This document shows, one piece after another, positions 40,848-49,258 of a DNA stretch of 64,000 nucleotides. The DNA lies in contig NZ_SZVI01000013.1 of the NCBI RefSeq assembly GCF_013416775.1, forward strand, positions 806,001 to 870,000, written 5' to 3'. The notes below the pieces were generated by a model, which saw only the letters and a program-made list of their open reading frames with translations, was not told the origin of the DNA and did no database searches. Source of the stretch: Rhodoferax sp. BLA1. GTDB lineage: Bacteria > Pseudomonadota > Gammaproteobacteria > Burkholderiales > Burkholderiaceae_C. How positions within the stretch are numbered: the stretch's first letter is position 1; the number at the start of each line of letters is the position of its first letter. The translations under genes and the position numbers were made by a program.

Positions 40848-41798
40848 TTAGCCGAGCCAGCCCACCAAGGCCATCACCAGCGATATCGTCACCAGGCCCA
40901 ACAAGGTCGACACCGCCAGGCTGGCGGTCACCAGCTCTTGCGCCACCTCGTAACGCTGGGCAAACAGGAACACATTGGCGCCCATGGGCAAGGCAGCGGT
41001 CACAATCATCACGTTCAGGGTCGGGCCCGCCATGCCCAGCGCCCAGCCCAACAGCGCCACCAGCAAAGGCAAAGCCAGGTTTTTCAGCAGGCTGATGCCC
41101 AGCGCCGCTTTCAGGTGGGTGCCAATCTGCACCTGTGTCAGCATCGCGCCCACCAGCACCAGCGCCACCGGGCCAAAGGCACCGCCCAGCAACTGCAGCG
41201 GCCGGTCCACCACTTCGGGCAACACCAGTCCGGTCTGCGCAAACAACAAACCCGCAATGATCGGCATCGGCACCGGGTGGATCAGACCGCCCTTCAAGGC
41301 CAACAACACCGTCAGCGCCATGTGCTGCTGGCCGCCCTGCCCGGCCAGGCGAGCCTGGCGTGCGCTGGCCATTTCCAACACCACGGTGGTGATGGTCAAC
41401 ATCACCAGCAAATGCACCGACACCAGGGTCAGCAGCGTGACCATGCCGGCCTGCCCGTAGGCCAGGCTGATCAGAGGGATACCAATCATCACGGTGTTGC
41501 TGAAGGTGCAGGCCAGCGCCAGCACGGCGGCACGGTGGTCGCGGCCCTTGCCCACAAAAACACCCATGAACAGCAGCAGCACGGCGGCGAAGTACATGAG
41601 CAGTGGCCTGAAGTTGAGCTGCTCCACATGCACCGTGCTCATGGTGCGAAACAGCAAGGCCGGTGTGAGCACCGAAAACACCAGATTTGAGAGGTCTTTA
41701 TTGGCCTCAACCCTGACGAGACCTGCTCGGACGGCTATGAACCCGATAGCAATCAAAAAAACCACTGGCAACAAAGCCGAGACAACGGGACTATTCAC
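40848..41798 (-). CDS. AEC family transporter (auxin efflux carrier type)
   Basis: A membrane protein of about 316 residues with around ten hydrophobic segments. The start is probably a GTG at 41798 (encoding the V before NSPVVSALLPVVFLIAIGFIAVRAGLV); a GTG four codons upstream is also possible, and the frame remains open to 42002 without a conserved leader. Family features include NTVMIGIPLISLAYG near the middle and VMIVTAALPMGANVFLFAQRY near the end. AEC carriers export or import organic anions; the substrate here is unknown. Confidence 0.8.
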   Translation of the reverse strand: MNSPVVSALLPVVFLIAIGFIAVRAGLVRVEANKDLSNLVFSVLTPALLFRTMSTVHVEQLNFRPLLMYFAAVLLLFMGVFVGKGRDHRAAVLALACTFSNTVMIGIPLISLAYGQAGMVTLLTLVSVHLLVMLTITTVVLEMASARQARLAGQGGQQHMALTVLLALKGGLIHPVPMPIIAGLLFAQTGLVLPEVVDRPLQLLGGAFGPVALVLVGAMLTQVQIGTHLKAALGISLLKNLALPLLVALLGWALGMAGPTLNVMIVTAALPMGANVFLFAQRYEVAQELVTASLAVSTLLGLVTISLVMALVGWLG

Positions 41799-41928
41799 TT
41801 CAGACGACACATGGGATAAAAAGACAACGCATGAAAACACAAAAACCACCCAGGCGCTGGCCAAGGTGGTTTTGGATGCTGACAGCCGAGGGGTGGCGCT
41901 CAGGTCGGCCGCCCCACCAGACAAAACC

Positions 41929-42072
41929 TTATTTCTGCGCGCTACGTTCGGCCTCAGCCATTTTTTTCCGCAACACAACATAGGCATAACCCAGACCCGC
42001 AATCATCGCGGCGATGACCACAACACTCATCAGCCCGTAGTCGGTGGAAAAAAGATCTTGCAACGCTTTCAT
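41929..42072 (-). CDS. DUF3149 small membrane protein
   Basis: A 47-residue protein starting MKALQDLFSTDYGLMSVVV, with one hydrophobic segment at about 13-34 and a basic, charged tail (LRKKMAEAERSAQK). The N-terminal LFSTDYGL pattern and length match the DUF3149 family of short betaproteobacterial membrane proteins. A good ribosome-binding site (AAGGAGCC) precedes it. No function is known. Confidence 0.75.
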   Translation of the reverse strand: MKALQDLFSTDYGLMSVVVIAAMIAGLGYAYVVLRKKMAEAERSAQK

Positions 42073-42203
42073 GGTTTGGCTCCTTGTCAATCAGGTCAAT
42101 ACGGCCCAAAGACCCTACTGTGCGACAGGTTTTGCACTCAAAACATGACAAGGATCAAGTCCAGCCCAGATTCAGAGCAGAAACCGTGTTTGGACGGGCT
42201 GGT

Positions 42204-42743
42204 TCACTTGGTTTGCTGGCCATCGAGCATGCGGTAGTACAGACCCGTCGAGTCGTCTGACAAGACGGCCAGGGTGCCCTCCACCAGCACCGGCTCCAGC
42301 GAGTACTTGACCGGGGTGCGGGTCTTGACCTCGATCATGCTCTCGGGCCCGCCGGGAGTGCAAAAGGCGCAGGTCAGCGGCACCGAGGTCAGCAGGAAGT
42401 GGGTTTGTTTCTGACCCGGGCTCAGCGGCATCATGAAACCCTGCACCCGCTGGGTCTTGCCGTCCAGCGCCAGCACGGCGGCGGGAAAGGTCGGCAGCAC
42501 CCGTTTTTTGACCACGCTGACCTTGACATCCGACAGCAGCGACCAGGGCAACACATCGGCACGTTCGACCAGTGGCGCAAACGGGCTGTTGGGGCTGTGC
42601 ACACCCGGGCCGGTGCCAGCGGGCACACCGGCGATCGGTGAACTCAGCTGCGCCAGGGCATGCGCGGCTGCCGCCAACAGCAGGACAGTCAGCGCCACAT
42701 CGCGCCAGCCCAAGCGCCCTGTGGCGCGCAACCCATCCGTCAT
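42204..42743 (-). CDS. Exported protein with C-terminal CxxC, DUF3299-like
   Basis: A 179-residue protein from ATG 42743, with AAGGGG eight bases upstream. A hydrophobic segment at about 14-32 should direct export. The body contains VQGFMMPLSPGQKQTHFLLTSVPLTCAFCTPGGPESMIEV and ends GLYYRMLDGQQTK; the layout recalls DUF3299 proteins, which often accompany ABC transporters of unknown substrate. The two Cys in TCAFC could bind metal or form a disulfide. It is the last gene of a four-gene operon with an ABC transporter. Confidence 0.6.
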   Translation of the reverse strand: MTDGLRATGRLGWRDVALTVLLLAAAAHALAQLSSPIAGVPAGTGPGVHSPNSPFAPLVERADVLPWSLLSDVKVSVVKKRVLPTFPAAVLALDGKTQRVQGFMMPLSPGQKQTHFLLTSVPLTCAFCTPGGPESMIEVKTRTPVKYSLEPVLVEGTLAVLSDDSTGLYYRMLDGQQTK

Positions 42744-42772
42744 GGACAACCCCTTTGTGAAACCCATCGATG

Positions 42773-43021
42773 TTAGTGCGTGTGTTTCATGCCGCAAAAC
42801 TTGCCAATCGCCAGGCCCTTGCATTCCACCTGCAGCTGCTTTTCACAGACCTCGTCGGACTTGCCCGACTCCAAGCACTTGGCCGCGTTCTCATGCGCAG
42901 TGGCCATGGTCCGGTGGCGCGCGATGTCCTCTTGGGTGGCTTTGTCCAGCGGTATGGTCGCAGCTATGCCAAAAGTAGCAAATGACCCAATCAACATAAG
43001 GGCTAGAAGGCTTTTTTTCAT
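42773..43021 (-). CDS. Small exported Cys-containing protein
   Basis: An 82-residue protein with a signal peptide (MKKSLLALMLIGSFATFGIAA). The mature part of about 60 residues carries four Cys (KCLESGKSDEVCEKQLQVECKGLAIGKFCGMKHTH) and ends Met-Lys-His-Thr-His, so disulfides or a soft-metal site are plausible. GGAG precedes the ATG. I do not recognise the family. It lies between the ABC permease gene and the DUF3299-like gene. The codons for LLALMLIG overlap a fragment of the dispersed repeat. Confidence 0.75.
   Translation of the reverse strand: MKKSLLALMLIGSFATFGIAATIPLDKATQEDIARHRTMATAHENAAKCLESGKSDEVCEKQLQVECKGLAIGKFCGMKHTH
42996..43011 (+). repeat. Fragment of the dispersed repeat in a signal-peptide coding region
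   Basis: ATAAGGGCTAGAAGGC differs by one inserted base from the right half of the repeat consensus (ATAAGGGCTAGAGGCC). On the minus strand it encodes part of the signal peptide of the small Cys-rich protein. Confidence 0.5.
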
Positions 43022-43091
43022 ACAAACTCCAGACTAAGTTCAAAGGGGAAGACAACAACAGATCGGGACAGAGCAGCGGGCACATCGGACC

Positions 43092-44294
43092 TCATCGACC
43101 CTGCAGAAGCTCCAGCACACTGACGCGGTAAGCCCCCAGCGCAGGCAACAGCGCCGCACCCAGTGACACCAGCAGCGCCAAGGCGGGCACCAGCAACAGA
43201 TCGCTCGGCCAGACCCAGCCGCCCACCAGCAGCGAGCTGTCGAGCTGCAGGAACCAGCCCAGCGCCGCAGTGCAGCCCTGGCCCAGCAGCAGGCCCAGAG
43301 CGCCCGCCAGCAGACCCAGCCACAAAGCCTCACACAGCAGCAGGCTCGCCACCCGTTTGGGCGGTGCACCCAGCATACGCAGCAACGCCAGGTCGGCCCG
43401 GCGCTCACGCACCGCGCTCCATAACGCGATGAACACACTCAAACCGGCGGTGAGCAACAACACCGCCGCAAAAGCCCGCAGCACCTCGGTACCCAGGCCC
43501 AACATGTGCAAGAGCCGGGTGATCTCGACCGCCGGTGCGGCGGCCTGCATGTCGGTGCTGCTGTTGACGTAGCGCGGAAAGGTCAGCGCCGCCATCGGAG
43601 TTTTGTACAACACCAGCGCCAACGTGATCTCGCGCTCGTCTTCCATCACGGCGCGGTCCTCGTCGTCGAGCGCGGTGTAGTCCTCATGCACTTTCCAGAC
43701 CGAAGCCGTGTCGGTCAGGATCAGGCGGTCCAGCACACTGCCACTGGGCTGCAGGATGCCGACCACGGTGTAGGTACTGTCACCGTGGACATGGCCACCT
43801 GCGCCCAGACCGTGCGAGCCAACAAAGGTCTGGCCCAGCCGCAGGCCAAGCTGGCGCGCCACCGTCGAGCCCAGCACCACCTGCATCGGTGTGGTCCAGA
43901 GCTGGCCCTGCGCCAGCTGCGCGTTGTAGTGGTGGATGTAGTCAGTGCTGGTGCCCACAATGCGGTAGGCGCGGAAGTTGTCGCCCAGGCTGATCGGGAT
44001 GATCTGCGCCACCTGCGGGTGCCTTTCAAGCTCGCGAATGTCTTTGAGCGGCACATTGCCGGTAGGTACATCCACATGCAACACACCGCTCAGGATCAGC
44101 TGCATCGGGCTGCCTTTGGCACCCACCACCACATCGATACCGGCCAGATCGCGGTCAAAAGCGCGCTCCAGCTGGTAGCCCACCAGCAGCAAAAAGGTGA
44201 TGGAGGCCAGGCCCAGCGCCAGCAGCAGCACGTTGAGCGCCGCATTCAGTGGCCGCGCCCACAGGTAACGCCAGGCCAACAACAAGGTCTTCAT
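43092..44294 (-). CDS. ABC transporter permease, FtsX/MacB type
   Basis: A 400-residue permease with one N-terminal transmembrane helix (about 21-43), a large periplasmic domain (about 44-275) and three C-terminal helices, the FtsX topology shared by LolCE and MacB. VVGAKGSPMQLILSGVLHVD follows the first helix and is typical of this DUF/MacB_PCD-FtsX subgroup. The C-terminus ends LGAYRVSVLELLQGR. These transporters usually move envelope substrates or transmit mechanical force and do not import solutes. It follows its ATPase by 16 bases. Confidence 0.88.
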   Translation of the reverse strand: MKTLLLAWRYLWARPLNAALNVLLLALGLASITFLLLVGYQLERAFDRDLAGIDVVVGAKGSPMQLILSGVLHVDVPTGNVPLKDIRELERHPQVAQIIPISLGDNFRAYRIVGTSTDYIHHYNAQLAQGQLWTTPMQVVLGSTVARQLGLRLGQTFVGSHGLGAGGHVHGDSTYTVVGILQPSGSVLDRLILTDTASVWKVHEDYTALDDEDRAVMEDEREITLALVLYKTPMAALTFPRYVNSSTDMQAAAPAVEITRLLHMLGLGTEVLRAFAAVLLLTAGLSVFIALWSAVRERRADLALLRMLGAPPKRVASLLLCEALWLGLLAGALGLLLGQGCTAALGWFLQLDSSLLVGGWVWPSDLLLVPALALLVSLGAALLPALGAYRVSVLELLQGR

Positions 44295-44307
44295 GCTGTG
44301 TATTCCA

Positions 44308-44346
44308 TAGCTACTGGCCCTTTAATAACAAAGGCTCAAAGCCATT
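44308..44346 (+). repeat. Degenerate dispersed repeat at the end of the ABC ATPase gene
   Basis: The copy reads TAGCTACTGGCCCTTTAAT, then AAC, then AAAGGCTCAAAGCC; flank and half-core match the family. It covers the ATPase stop codon (44311) and its last ten or so codons, encoding the NGFEPLLLKGQ tail. Confidence 0.65.
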
Positions 44347-44973
44347 TTTGCCATCAGAACCGGGCGGAATCAGACGCACCACCCGGGCATCGTGGGTGGC
44401 AATGACCAGGGTCGCGCCTTGGGTTTGGGCGGTGGCCAGCAGCAGCGCCACCGCATCGGCGGCGGCGGCATCGTCCAGGCTCGCGGTGGGTTCATCGGCG
44501 AGGATCAGTGCGGGTTGCAGCAACACCGAGCGCGCCAGCGCCACCCGCTGAGCCTGCCCGCCAGAGAGCTGCGCCGGCAGGCGCGTGGACAACTCGGCCA
44601 CACCCAGTGACGCCAGCGCCTGCTTGATGCGTACAGCGTTTTCTGGCACACCGGCCGCCCACTGCGCCATGGCCAGGTTCTGGTACACGGTCAGCGCCGC
44701 GCTCAAGTGCAACTTCTGGGGCAAAAACCCGATGGTCCGGGCACGCCAGGCATCGGCAGTAGCAGGCTTGAGCGAGGCCAGTGGCTGCCCGGCCACCTCC
44801 AACTGGCCGCCGGTGGGCGCCACCAGCGCCGCTACCAGCGCCAGCCAGGTCGATTTGCCACAGCCCGAGGGGCCGCTGAGCAACAACACCGTGCCGGGCG
44901 CCACCGCCACATCGGGAAAAGCCAGCGTGGCACCACCTGGATAAACAAACCGCAAAGCCTGAGAGCGAATCAT
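44311..44973 (-). CDS. ABC transporter ATP-binding protein, LolD/MacB type
   Basis: A 220-residue ATPase from ATG 44973 (MIRSQALRFVYPGG). Walker A is GPSGCGKST (about 33-41), the signature LSGGQAQRVALARS and Walker B LILADEPTAS. It is the first gene of the operon with the FtsX-type permease and two small exported proteins. Its last residues are encoded by a degenerate copy of the dispersed repeat. A slightly longer start at 44991 is possible. Confidence 0.9.
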   Translation of the reverse strand: MIRSQALRFVYPGGATLAFPDVAVAPGTVLLLSGPSGCGKSTWLALVAALVAPTGGQLEVAGQPLASLKPATADAWRARTIGFLPQKLHLSAALTVYQNLAMAQWAAGVPENAVRIKQALASLGVAELSTRLPAQLSGGQAQRVALARSVLLQPALILADEPTASLDDAAAADAVALLLATAQTQGATLVIATHDARVVRLIPPGSDGKNGFEPLLLKGQ

Positions 44974-45004
44974 GGCGCGCAGTCTACCCAAGACGGCTCA
45001 GTCC

Positions 45005-46135
45005 TCAAGATGCGGTGGCCTGATCTGATGTAGGCGATGGCCGGTTTTCAGCCCCCTGCTCCGTCTCGGCGGGGGTCGGTGCCGAGGCTATGTGCAGCGT
45101 TTGTGTCGGAAATGCAAAACCGATGCCACGTGCGGCGAAATCGCGTACCAGTTGCAGGTTGATTGCCTGCTGCGCGTCCATGTAGACGTTGTAGTCGGGT
45201 TCACGCACGTAATAGACCGCTTCAAAGTCAAGCGAAAAAGCGCCGAATCCCTTGAAGTGTGCGCGGTCAAAACGCGCTGCCGTTTGTGCCTCAATGGCTT
45301 GGCGGATAAGGTCTGGAATGGTTTTGAGTGCTGGTTCTGCCGTGTCGTAGGTCACCCCGATGGCAAACACCACACGGCGCTCCTGCATGCGTTTGTAGTT
45401 GCGGATGCGACTCTTGAGCAGGTCGTTGTTGGAAAAGATGATCTGCTCGCCACCCAAGCCGCGGATGCGGCTGGTTTTTAAACCCACGTGCTCCACCGTG
45501 CCCATCAGGTCGTCCACGGTGATGAAGTCACCAATCACAAACGGTTTGTCAATGGCAATCGACAACGACGCAAACAGGTCACCCAAAATGTTCTGCACCG
45601 CCAGCGCTACCGCAATGCCGCCAATGCCCAGGCTGGCGATCAACGCGGTGACATTGAGCCCGAGGTTGTCCAGGATCAGCAGCGCCACCAGTGACCACAG
45701 CACCACCCGCCCGAGGAACGACAGCAGCGAGCGGGTCATCTCTCGCGCGCCAGTCTCATTCACATCACCCTGGGCAAACCGGTGGCGCAGCCAGAAATCC
45801 AGCCCCCGCGTCGCCCAGAGACCACACTGCAGCAGCATCAAGCCGATGACCGTTCGGTCAACAATTTTCTGCAAACCGGAAGGCAACTCAAGGAACAGGC
45901 TGGCGATATACAGGCTGACCACGCTGGCCAGCAGCACCCGTGTGGCCGACAACACCTCGACCAAAAAGTCATCAATCAAGGTGTCGGTGTTGCCTGCCAG
46001 GCGCTGCAGGCGACGCAGCACCACACCCCGCAAAAAGTACAACACAACGAGAAAAACCGAGGCGGCCAGCAGCGCACTGAGCCAATGGGCAGACGTATTG
46101 TTGGCAAGAAGTTGGCGAAACAAGGGGCATCCCAT
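45005..46135 (-). CDS. MscS family mechanosensitive channel
   Basis: A 376-residue small-conductance mechanosensitive channel with five hydrophobic segments; the pore helix with its Gly/Ala pattern is LIASLGIGGIAVALAVQNILGDLFASLSIAIDKPFVIGDFI. Two to three extra N-terminal helices precede the MscS core. The start is uncertain: ATG 46135 has only a poorly spaced CAGG, while a TTG at 46162 lies inside a perfect palindrome. It opens on hypo-osmotic shock and releases solutes. It is divergent from the sucrose-synthesis operon. Confidence 0.92.
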   Translation of the reverse strand: MGCPLFRQLLANNTSAHWLSALLAASVFLVVLYFLRGVVLRRLQRLAGNTDTLIDDFLVEVLSATRVLLASVVSLYIASLFLELPSGLQKIVDRTVIGLMLLQCGLWATRGLDFWLRHRFAQGDVNETGAREMTRSLLSFLGRVVLWSLVALLILDNLGLNVTALIASLGIGGIAVALAVQNILGDLFASLSIAIDKPFVIGDFITVDDLMGTVEHVGLKTSRIRGLGGEQIIFSNNDLLKSRIRNYKRMQERRVVFAIGVTYDTAEPALKTIPDLIRQAIEAQTAARFDRAHFKGFGAFSLDFEAVYYVREPDYNVYMDAQQAINLQLVRDFAARGIGFAFPTQTLHIASAPTPAETEQGAENRPSPTSDQATAS

Positions 46136-46155
46136 CCTGAAAAAGTCATCACAAT

Positions 46156-46189
46156 GCGCCAATTATATTTGCACAAATATAATTGGCGC
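46156..46189. promoter_or_regulatory. 34-bp perfect palindrome with divergent -10 boxes between mscS and sps
   Basis: The arm GCGCCAATTATATTTG (46156-46171) and its exact reverse complement (46174-46189) are separated by CA; one further flanking pair (46155 and 46190) also matches. Each arm contains TATAAT, at 46178-46183 reading right and 46162-46167 reading left, so the palindrome could hold a symmetric pair of divergent -10 boxes. CACAATG occurs on both sides as a short direct repeat. It looks like a shared operator or promoter; the regulator is unknown. Confidence 0.7.
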
Positions 46190-46244
46190 ACAATGACCAA
46201 AACGGCTCTACGTTCCAGGACGTTCAAAACGGAGACACAAAACC

Positions 46245-48407
46245 ATGAAAAAAATGAAAACCACAAACAATCCAGCCCCTTTGACCATTGCCCTGATCAG
46301 CATCCACGGCCTGATCCGCGGCCATGATCTGGAACTGGGGCGGGATGCCGACACCGGCGGACAAACCAAGTATGTGGTGGAGCTCGCCAACGCGCTGGGT
46401 GACCGTGATGACGTCGCCAAAGTGATGTTGTTGACGCGCCGCGTGGTGGACGATTTAGTCAGCCCCGACTACGCCGTGGTAAATGAGCCACTGTCGGCCA
46501 AGGCCAGCATCGTGCGTGTGGAATGTGGTGCGCCAGGCTATGTGCGCAAGGAGTTGCTGTGGGACTCGCTGGACAGTTATTCAGACAATGTGCTGGCCTA
46601 TTTCAAACTGCCTGGCAACATGCCGGACGTGATCCACAGCCACTATGCGGATGCAGGTTATGTGGGGGCTCGTCTGTCGCACCAGCTGGGGATTCCCCTG
46701 GTGCACACCGGCCATTCGCTGGGGCGCAACAAACGCAAACAACTGGTGGCCAGTGGTGTCAAACGCAGCGAGATTGAATCGACCTACAACATCAGCCGAC
46801 GTGTAGAGGCCGAAGAAACCACCTTGGGGGCGGCTGAGCGAGTGATCACCAGCACACAACAGGAAATTGAGCAGCAATACGGCTTGTATGACTACTACCA
46901 GCCCCAGGCCATGCGTGTGATTCCGCCGGGCACCGACCTCAAGACATTTTTCCCGCCGCAGGGTGGGGAAGAAGACCCGAGTGTGGCGCTTGAACTCGCC
47001 AAATTCTTGAAAGAACCCACCAAACCCATCATTCTGGCGCTGTCACGCCCAGACCCCAAAAAGAACATCATTTCCCTGATCGAAGCATATGGCGAGTCGC
47101 CCAAACTGCAGCAGGTGGCCAATCTGGTGATTGTGGCGGGCAACCGGGACGACATTCAGGACATCAGCGGTGTGTCAAAAACCGTGCTCAACGACATCCT
47201 GCTGGCCATCGACAAATACGATTTGTATGGCAAGGTGGCTTACCCCAAACACCACAAGGCGTCCCAGGTACCCGTCCTGTACCGGCTGGCGACCCGCCTG
47301 GGCGGTGTTTTTGTCAACCCGGCCCTGACCGAGCCATTTGGTCTGACCCTGATCGAAGCCGCAGCCTGTGGCCTGCCGCTGGTGGCGACCCAAGACGGTG
47401 GCCCCATCGAGATCATCAAAAACTGCAACAACGGCTACCTGATCGACCCGCTGGACAAAGCTGCCATGGCCAAAAAATTGTTGCTCACGCTCACCCGCAA
47501 AAAAGACTGGCAGCGGTTCTCGGCCAACGGTGTGGCCGGGGTACGGCAGTTCTACTCTTGGCCAGCGCATGTGGAGAGTTACCTCAAGGTGATTCAGCCC
47601 CTGGTGGCCAAGACCGAACCGGTGGTCAAGCTGAGCTTGAAGCGTCGGCCCAACCTGTTTCGTCGGCAGGCACTGTTCACGAGCCTTGATCTGAATCTGA
47701 CTGGTGATCAGGCCTCTCTGGCAGAGCTGTTGAAGCTGATTTACGACCAACGCAAGGCGTTTATCTTTGGTATTGCTACCGGTCGGCATCTGGATGATGC
47801 ACTGGCAGTGTTGCGCCAACACGGTATTCCCGAGCCCGACATCCTGATCACCAACCAGGGCACACACATCCACTACGCGCCCGAGCTGACACGTGACACG
47901 GCTTGGGAGCGGCACATCAACCACCACTGGAATCCACAGGAAATTCGCACCCTGCTGGCGGAAATTCCGGGCCTCAAGATGCAACCCAGAAACTGCCAGA
48001 GCGCCTTCAAGATCAGCTACTTCATCGACCCAGCAAGCGCCGATGTCACGGAAATCCGGCAAGTCCTGCTGCGCAACGACCAAGCCGTCAACCTGGTGTT
48101 TTCGTTTGGCCATTTTCTGGACATCCTGCCCGCACGAGCTTCCAAGGGGCTGGCACTACGCTGGTGCGCCGACCAGTTTGGCTTCCCGCTTGACAACACA
48201 CTGGTCGCGGGCGTCACACGTGCCGACGAAGACATGTTGCGCGGCAACACCATGGGGGTGGTGGTGGCCAACCAGCACCCCCCGGAACTGTCTGAACTCA
48301 GTGATGTGGACAAAATCTATTTCTCCAAAGACCTGTACGCTGCCGGGATCCTGGAGGCCATTGCGCACTACCAGTTTTTGACACCTAACAGAGACAAAAC
48401 CGCCTGA
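46245..48407 (+). CDS. sps: Sucrose-phosphate synthase
   Basis: A 720-residue enzyme expected to make sucrose 6-phosphate from UDP-glucose and fructose 6-phosphate. The N-terminal GT-B glycosyltransferase (about 1-460) starts ISIHGLIRGHDLELGRDADTGGQTKYVVELA, diagnostic for SPS, and contains the family-4 motif EPFGLTLIEAAACGLPLVATQDGGP. The C-terminal HAD-like domain (about 470-715) resembles sucrose-phosphatase but has DLNLT in place of DLDxT and GVTRADED in place of GDSGND, so it is probably inactive. GGAGA precedes the ATG. Its stop overlaps the spp start by one base. Confidence 0.92.
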   Translation: MKKMKTTNNPAPLTIALISIHGLIRGHDLELGRDADTGGQTKYVVELANALGDRDDVAKVMLLTRRVVDDLVSPDYAVVNEPLSAKASIVRVECGAPGYVRKELLWDSLDSYSDNVLAYFKLPGNMPDVIHSHYADAGYVGARLSHQLGIPLVHTGHSLGRNKRKQLVASGVKRSEIESTYNISRRVEAEETTLGAAERVITSTQQEIEQQYGLYDYYQPQAMRVIPPGTDLKTFFPPQGGEEDPSVALELAKFLKEPTKPIILALSRPDPKKNIISLIEAYGESPKLQQVANLVIVAGNRDDIQDISGVSKTVLNDILLAIDKYDLYGKVAYPKHHKASQVPVLYRLATRLGGVFVNPALTEPFGLTLIEAAACGLPLVATQDGGPIEIIKNCNNGYLIDPLDKAAMAKKLLLTLTRKKDWQRFSANGVAGVRQFYSWPAHVESYLKVIQPLVAKTEPVVKLSLKRRPNLFRRQALFTSLDLNLTGDQASLAELLKLIYDQRKAFIFGIATGRHLDDALAVLRQHGIPEPDILITNQGTHIHYAPELTRDTAWERHINHHWNPQEIRTLLAEIPGLKMQPRNCQSAFKISYFIDPASADVTEIRQVLLRNDQAVNLVFSFGHFLDILPARASKGLALRWCADQFGFPLDNTLVAGVTRADEDMLRGNTMGVVVANQHPPELSELSDVDKIYFSKDLYAAGILEAIAHYQFLTPNRDKTA

Positions 48408-49237
48408 TGACACGCCTGCTGCTTTGCACCGACCTGGACCGCACGCTGATCCCCAACGGATCTCAGCCCGAATCGCCACAGGCGCGCGCCCTGTTTGCCA
48501 AGCTCGCAGACAACCCAGGTGTGACACTGGCCTATGTCAGCGGCCGTCACCAGGCGCTGATCCAGCAGGCGATTCGTGACGTCGACTTGCCCACGCCCGC
48601 TTTCGCCATTGCTGACGTGGGTGCGTCGATCTACCAGGTGACAGGGACGGTGTGGCAACGCTGGCCCGCATGGGACGCCCATATTGCCCCGGCGTGGGCG
48701 GGGGCCAGCCACAACGATCTGCGAGGTCTGCTGTCTGGCATCACGGCGCTGACCCTGCAGGAGCCCGAAAAACAGGCGATCCACAAACTCAGCTACTACG
48801 CGCCGATTGACACCCAAACAACGGGCTTGTTGGCGCAGATAGAGGCACTCTTCAAACGTTCGGGCATCCAGGTCCATCTGATATGGAGCATCGACGAAGC
48901 AACCCAACAAGGCCTGCTGGACATCCTGCCAGCCTCTGCCAACAAGTTACATGCCATTGAGTTTTTGATGGCAGCGCAGGGGTTCGCGTGTGATCAGACG
49001 GTGTTTGCGGGCGACAGTGGCAACGACCTGGATGTGCTGACCAGCGATATTCCGTCCGTGCTGGTTGCCAACGCCGACGCAGACATCAAGGCCCGCATGG
49101 CCAACGTTTCACCTGCCAGGCTCTACCTCGCCAAAGGTGACTTCCTGGGCATGAACGGCAATTACAGCGCCGGCATCCTGGAAGGTGTCGCCCATTTCCA
49201 CCCGGACATGGCCGTCTGGTTGCGCCAACAACATTGA
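48407..49237 (+). CDS. spp: Sucrose-phosphate phosphatase, HAD-IIB
   Basis: A 276-residue HAD phosphatase expected to release sucrose from sucrose 6-phosphate. The nucleophile motif is DLDRT (Asp9, Asp11), motif II is the Ser in YVSGRH, and the Mg-binding motif GDSGND is intact near residue 203. This contrasts with the degenerate domain in the upstream SPS. The ATG shares one base with the sps stop. The three-gene order sps-spp-amylosucrase supports the assignment. Confidence 0.9.
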   Translation: MTRLLLCTDLDRTLIPNGSQPESPQARALFAKLADNPGVTLAYVSGRHQALIQQAIRDVDLPTPAFAIADVGASIYQVTGTVWQRWPAWDAHIAPAWAGASHNDLRGLLSGITALTLQEPEKQAIHKLSYYAPIDTQTTGLLAQIEALFKRSGIQVHLIWSIDEATQQGLLDILPASANKLHAIEFLMAAQGFACDQTVFAGDSGNDLDVLTSDIPSVLVANADADIKARMANVSPARLYLAKGDFLGMNGNYSAGILEGVAHFHPDMAVWLRQQH

Positions 49238-49258
49238 TATGAATCGAAAGCCCAACCC

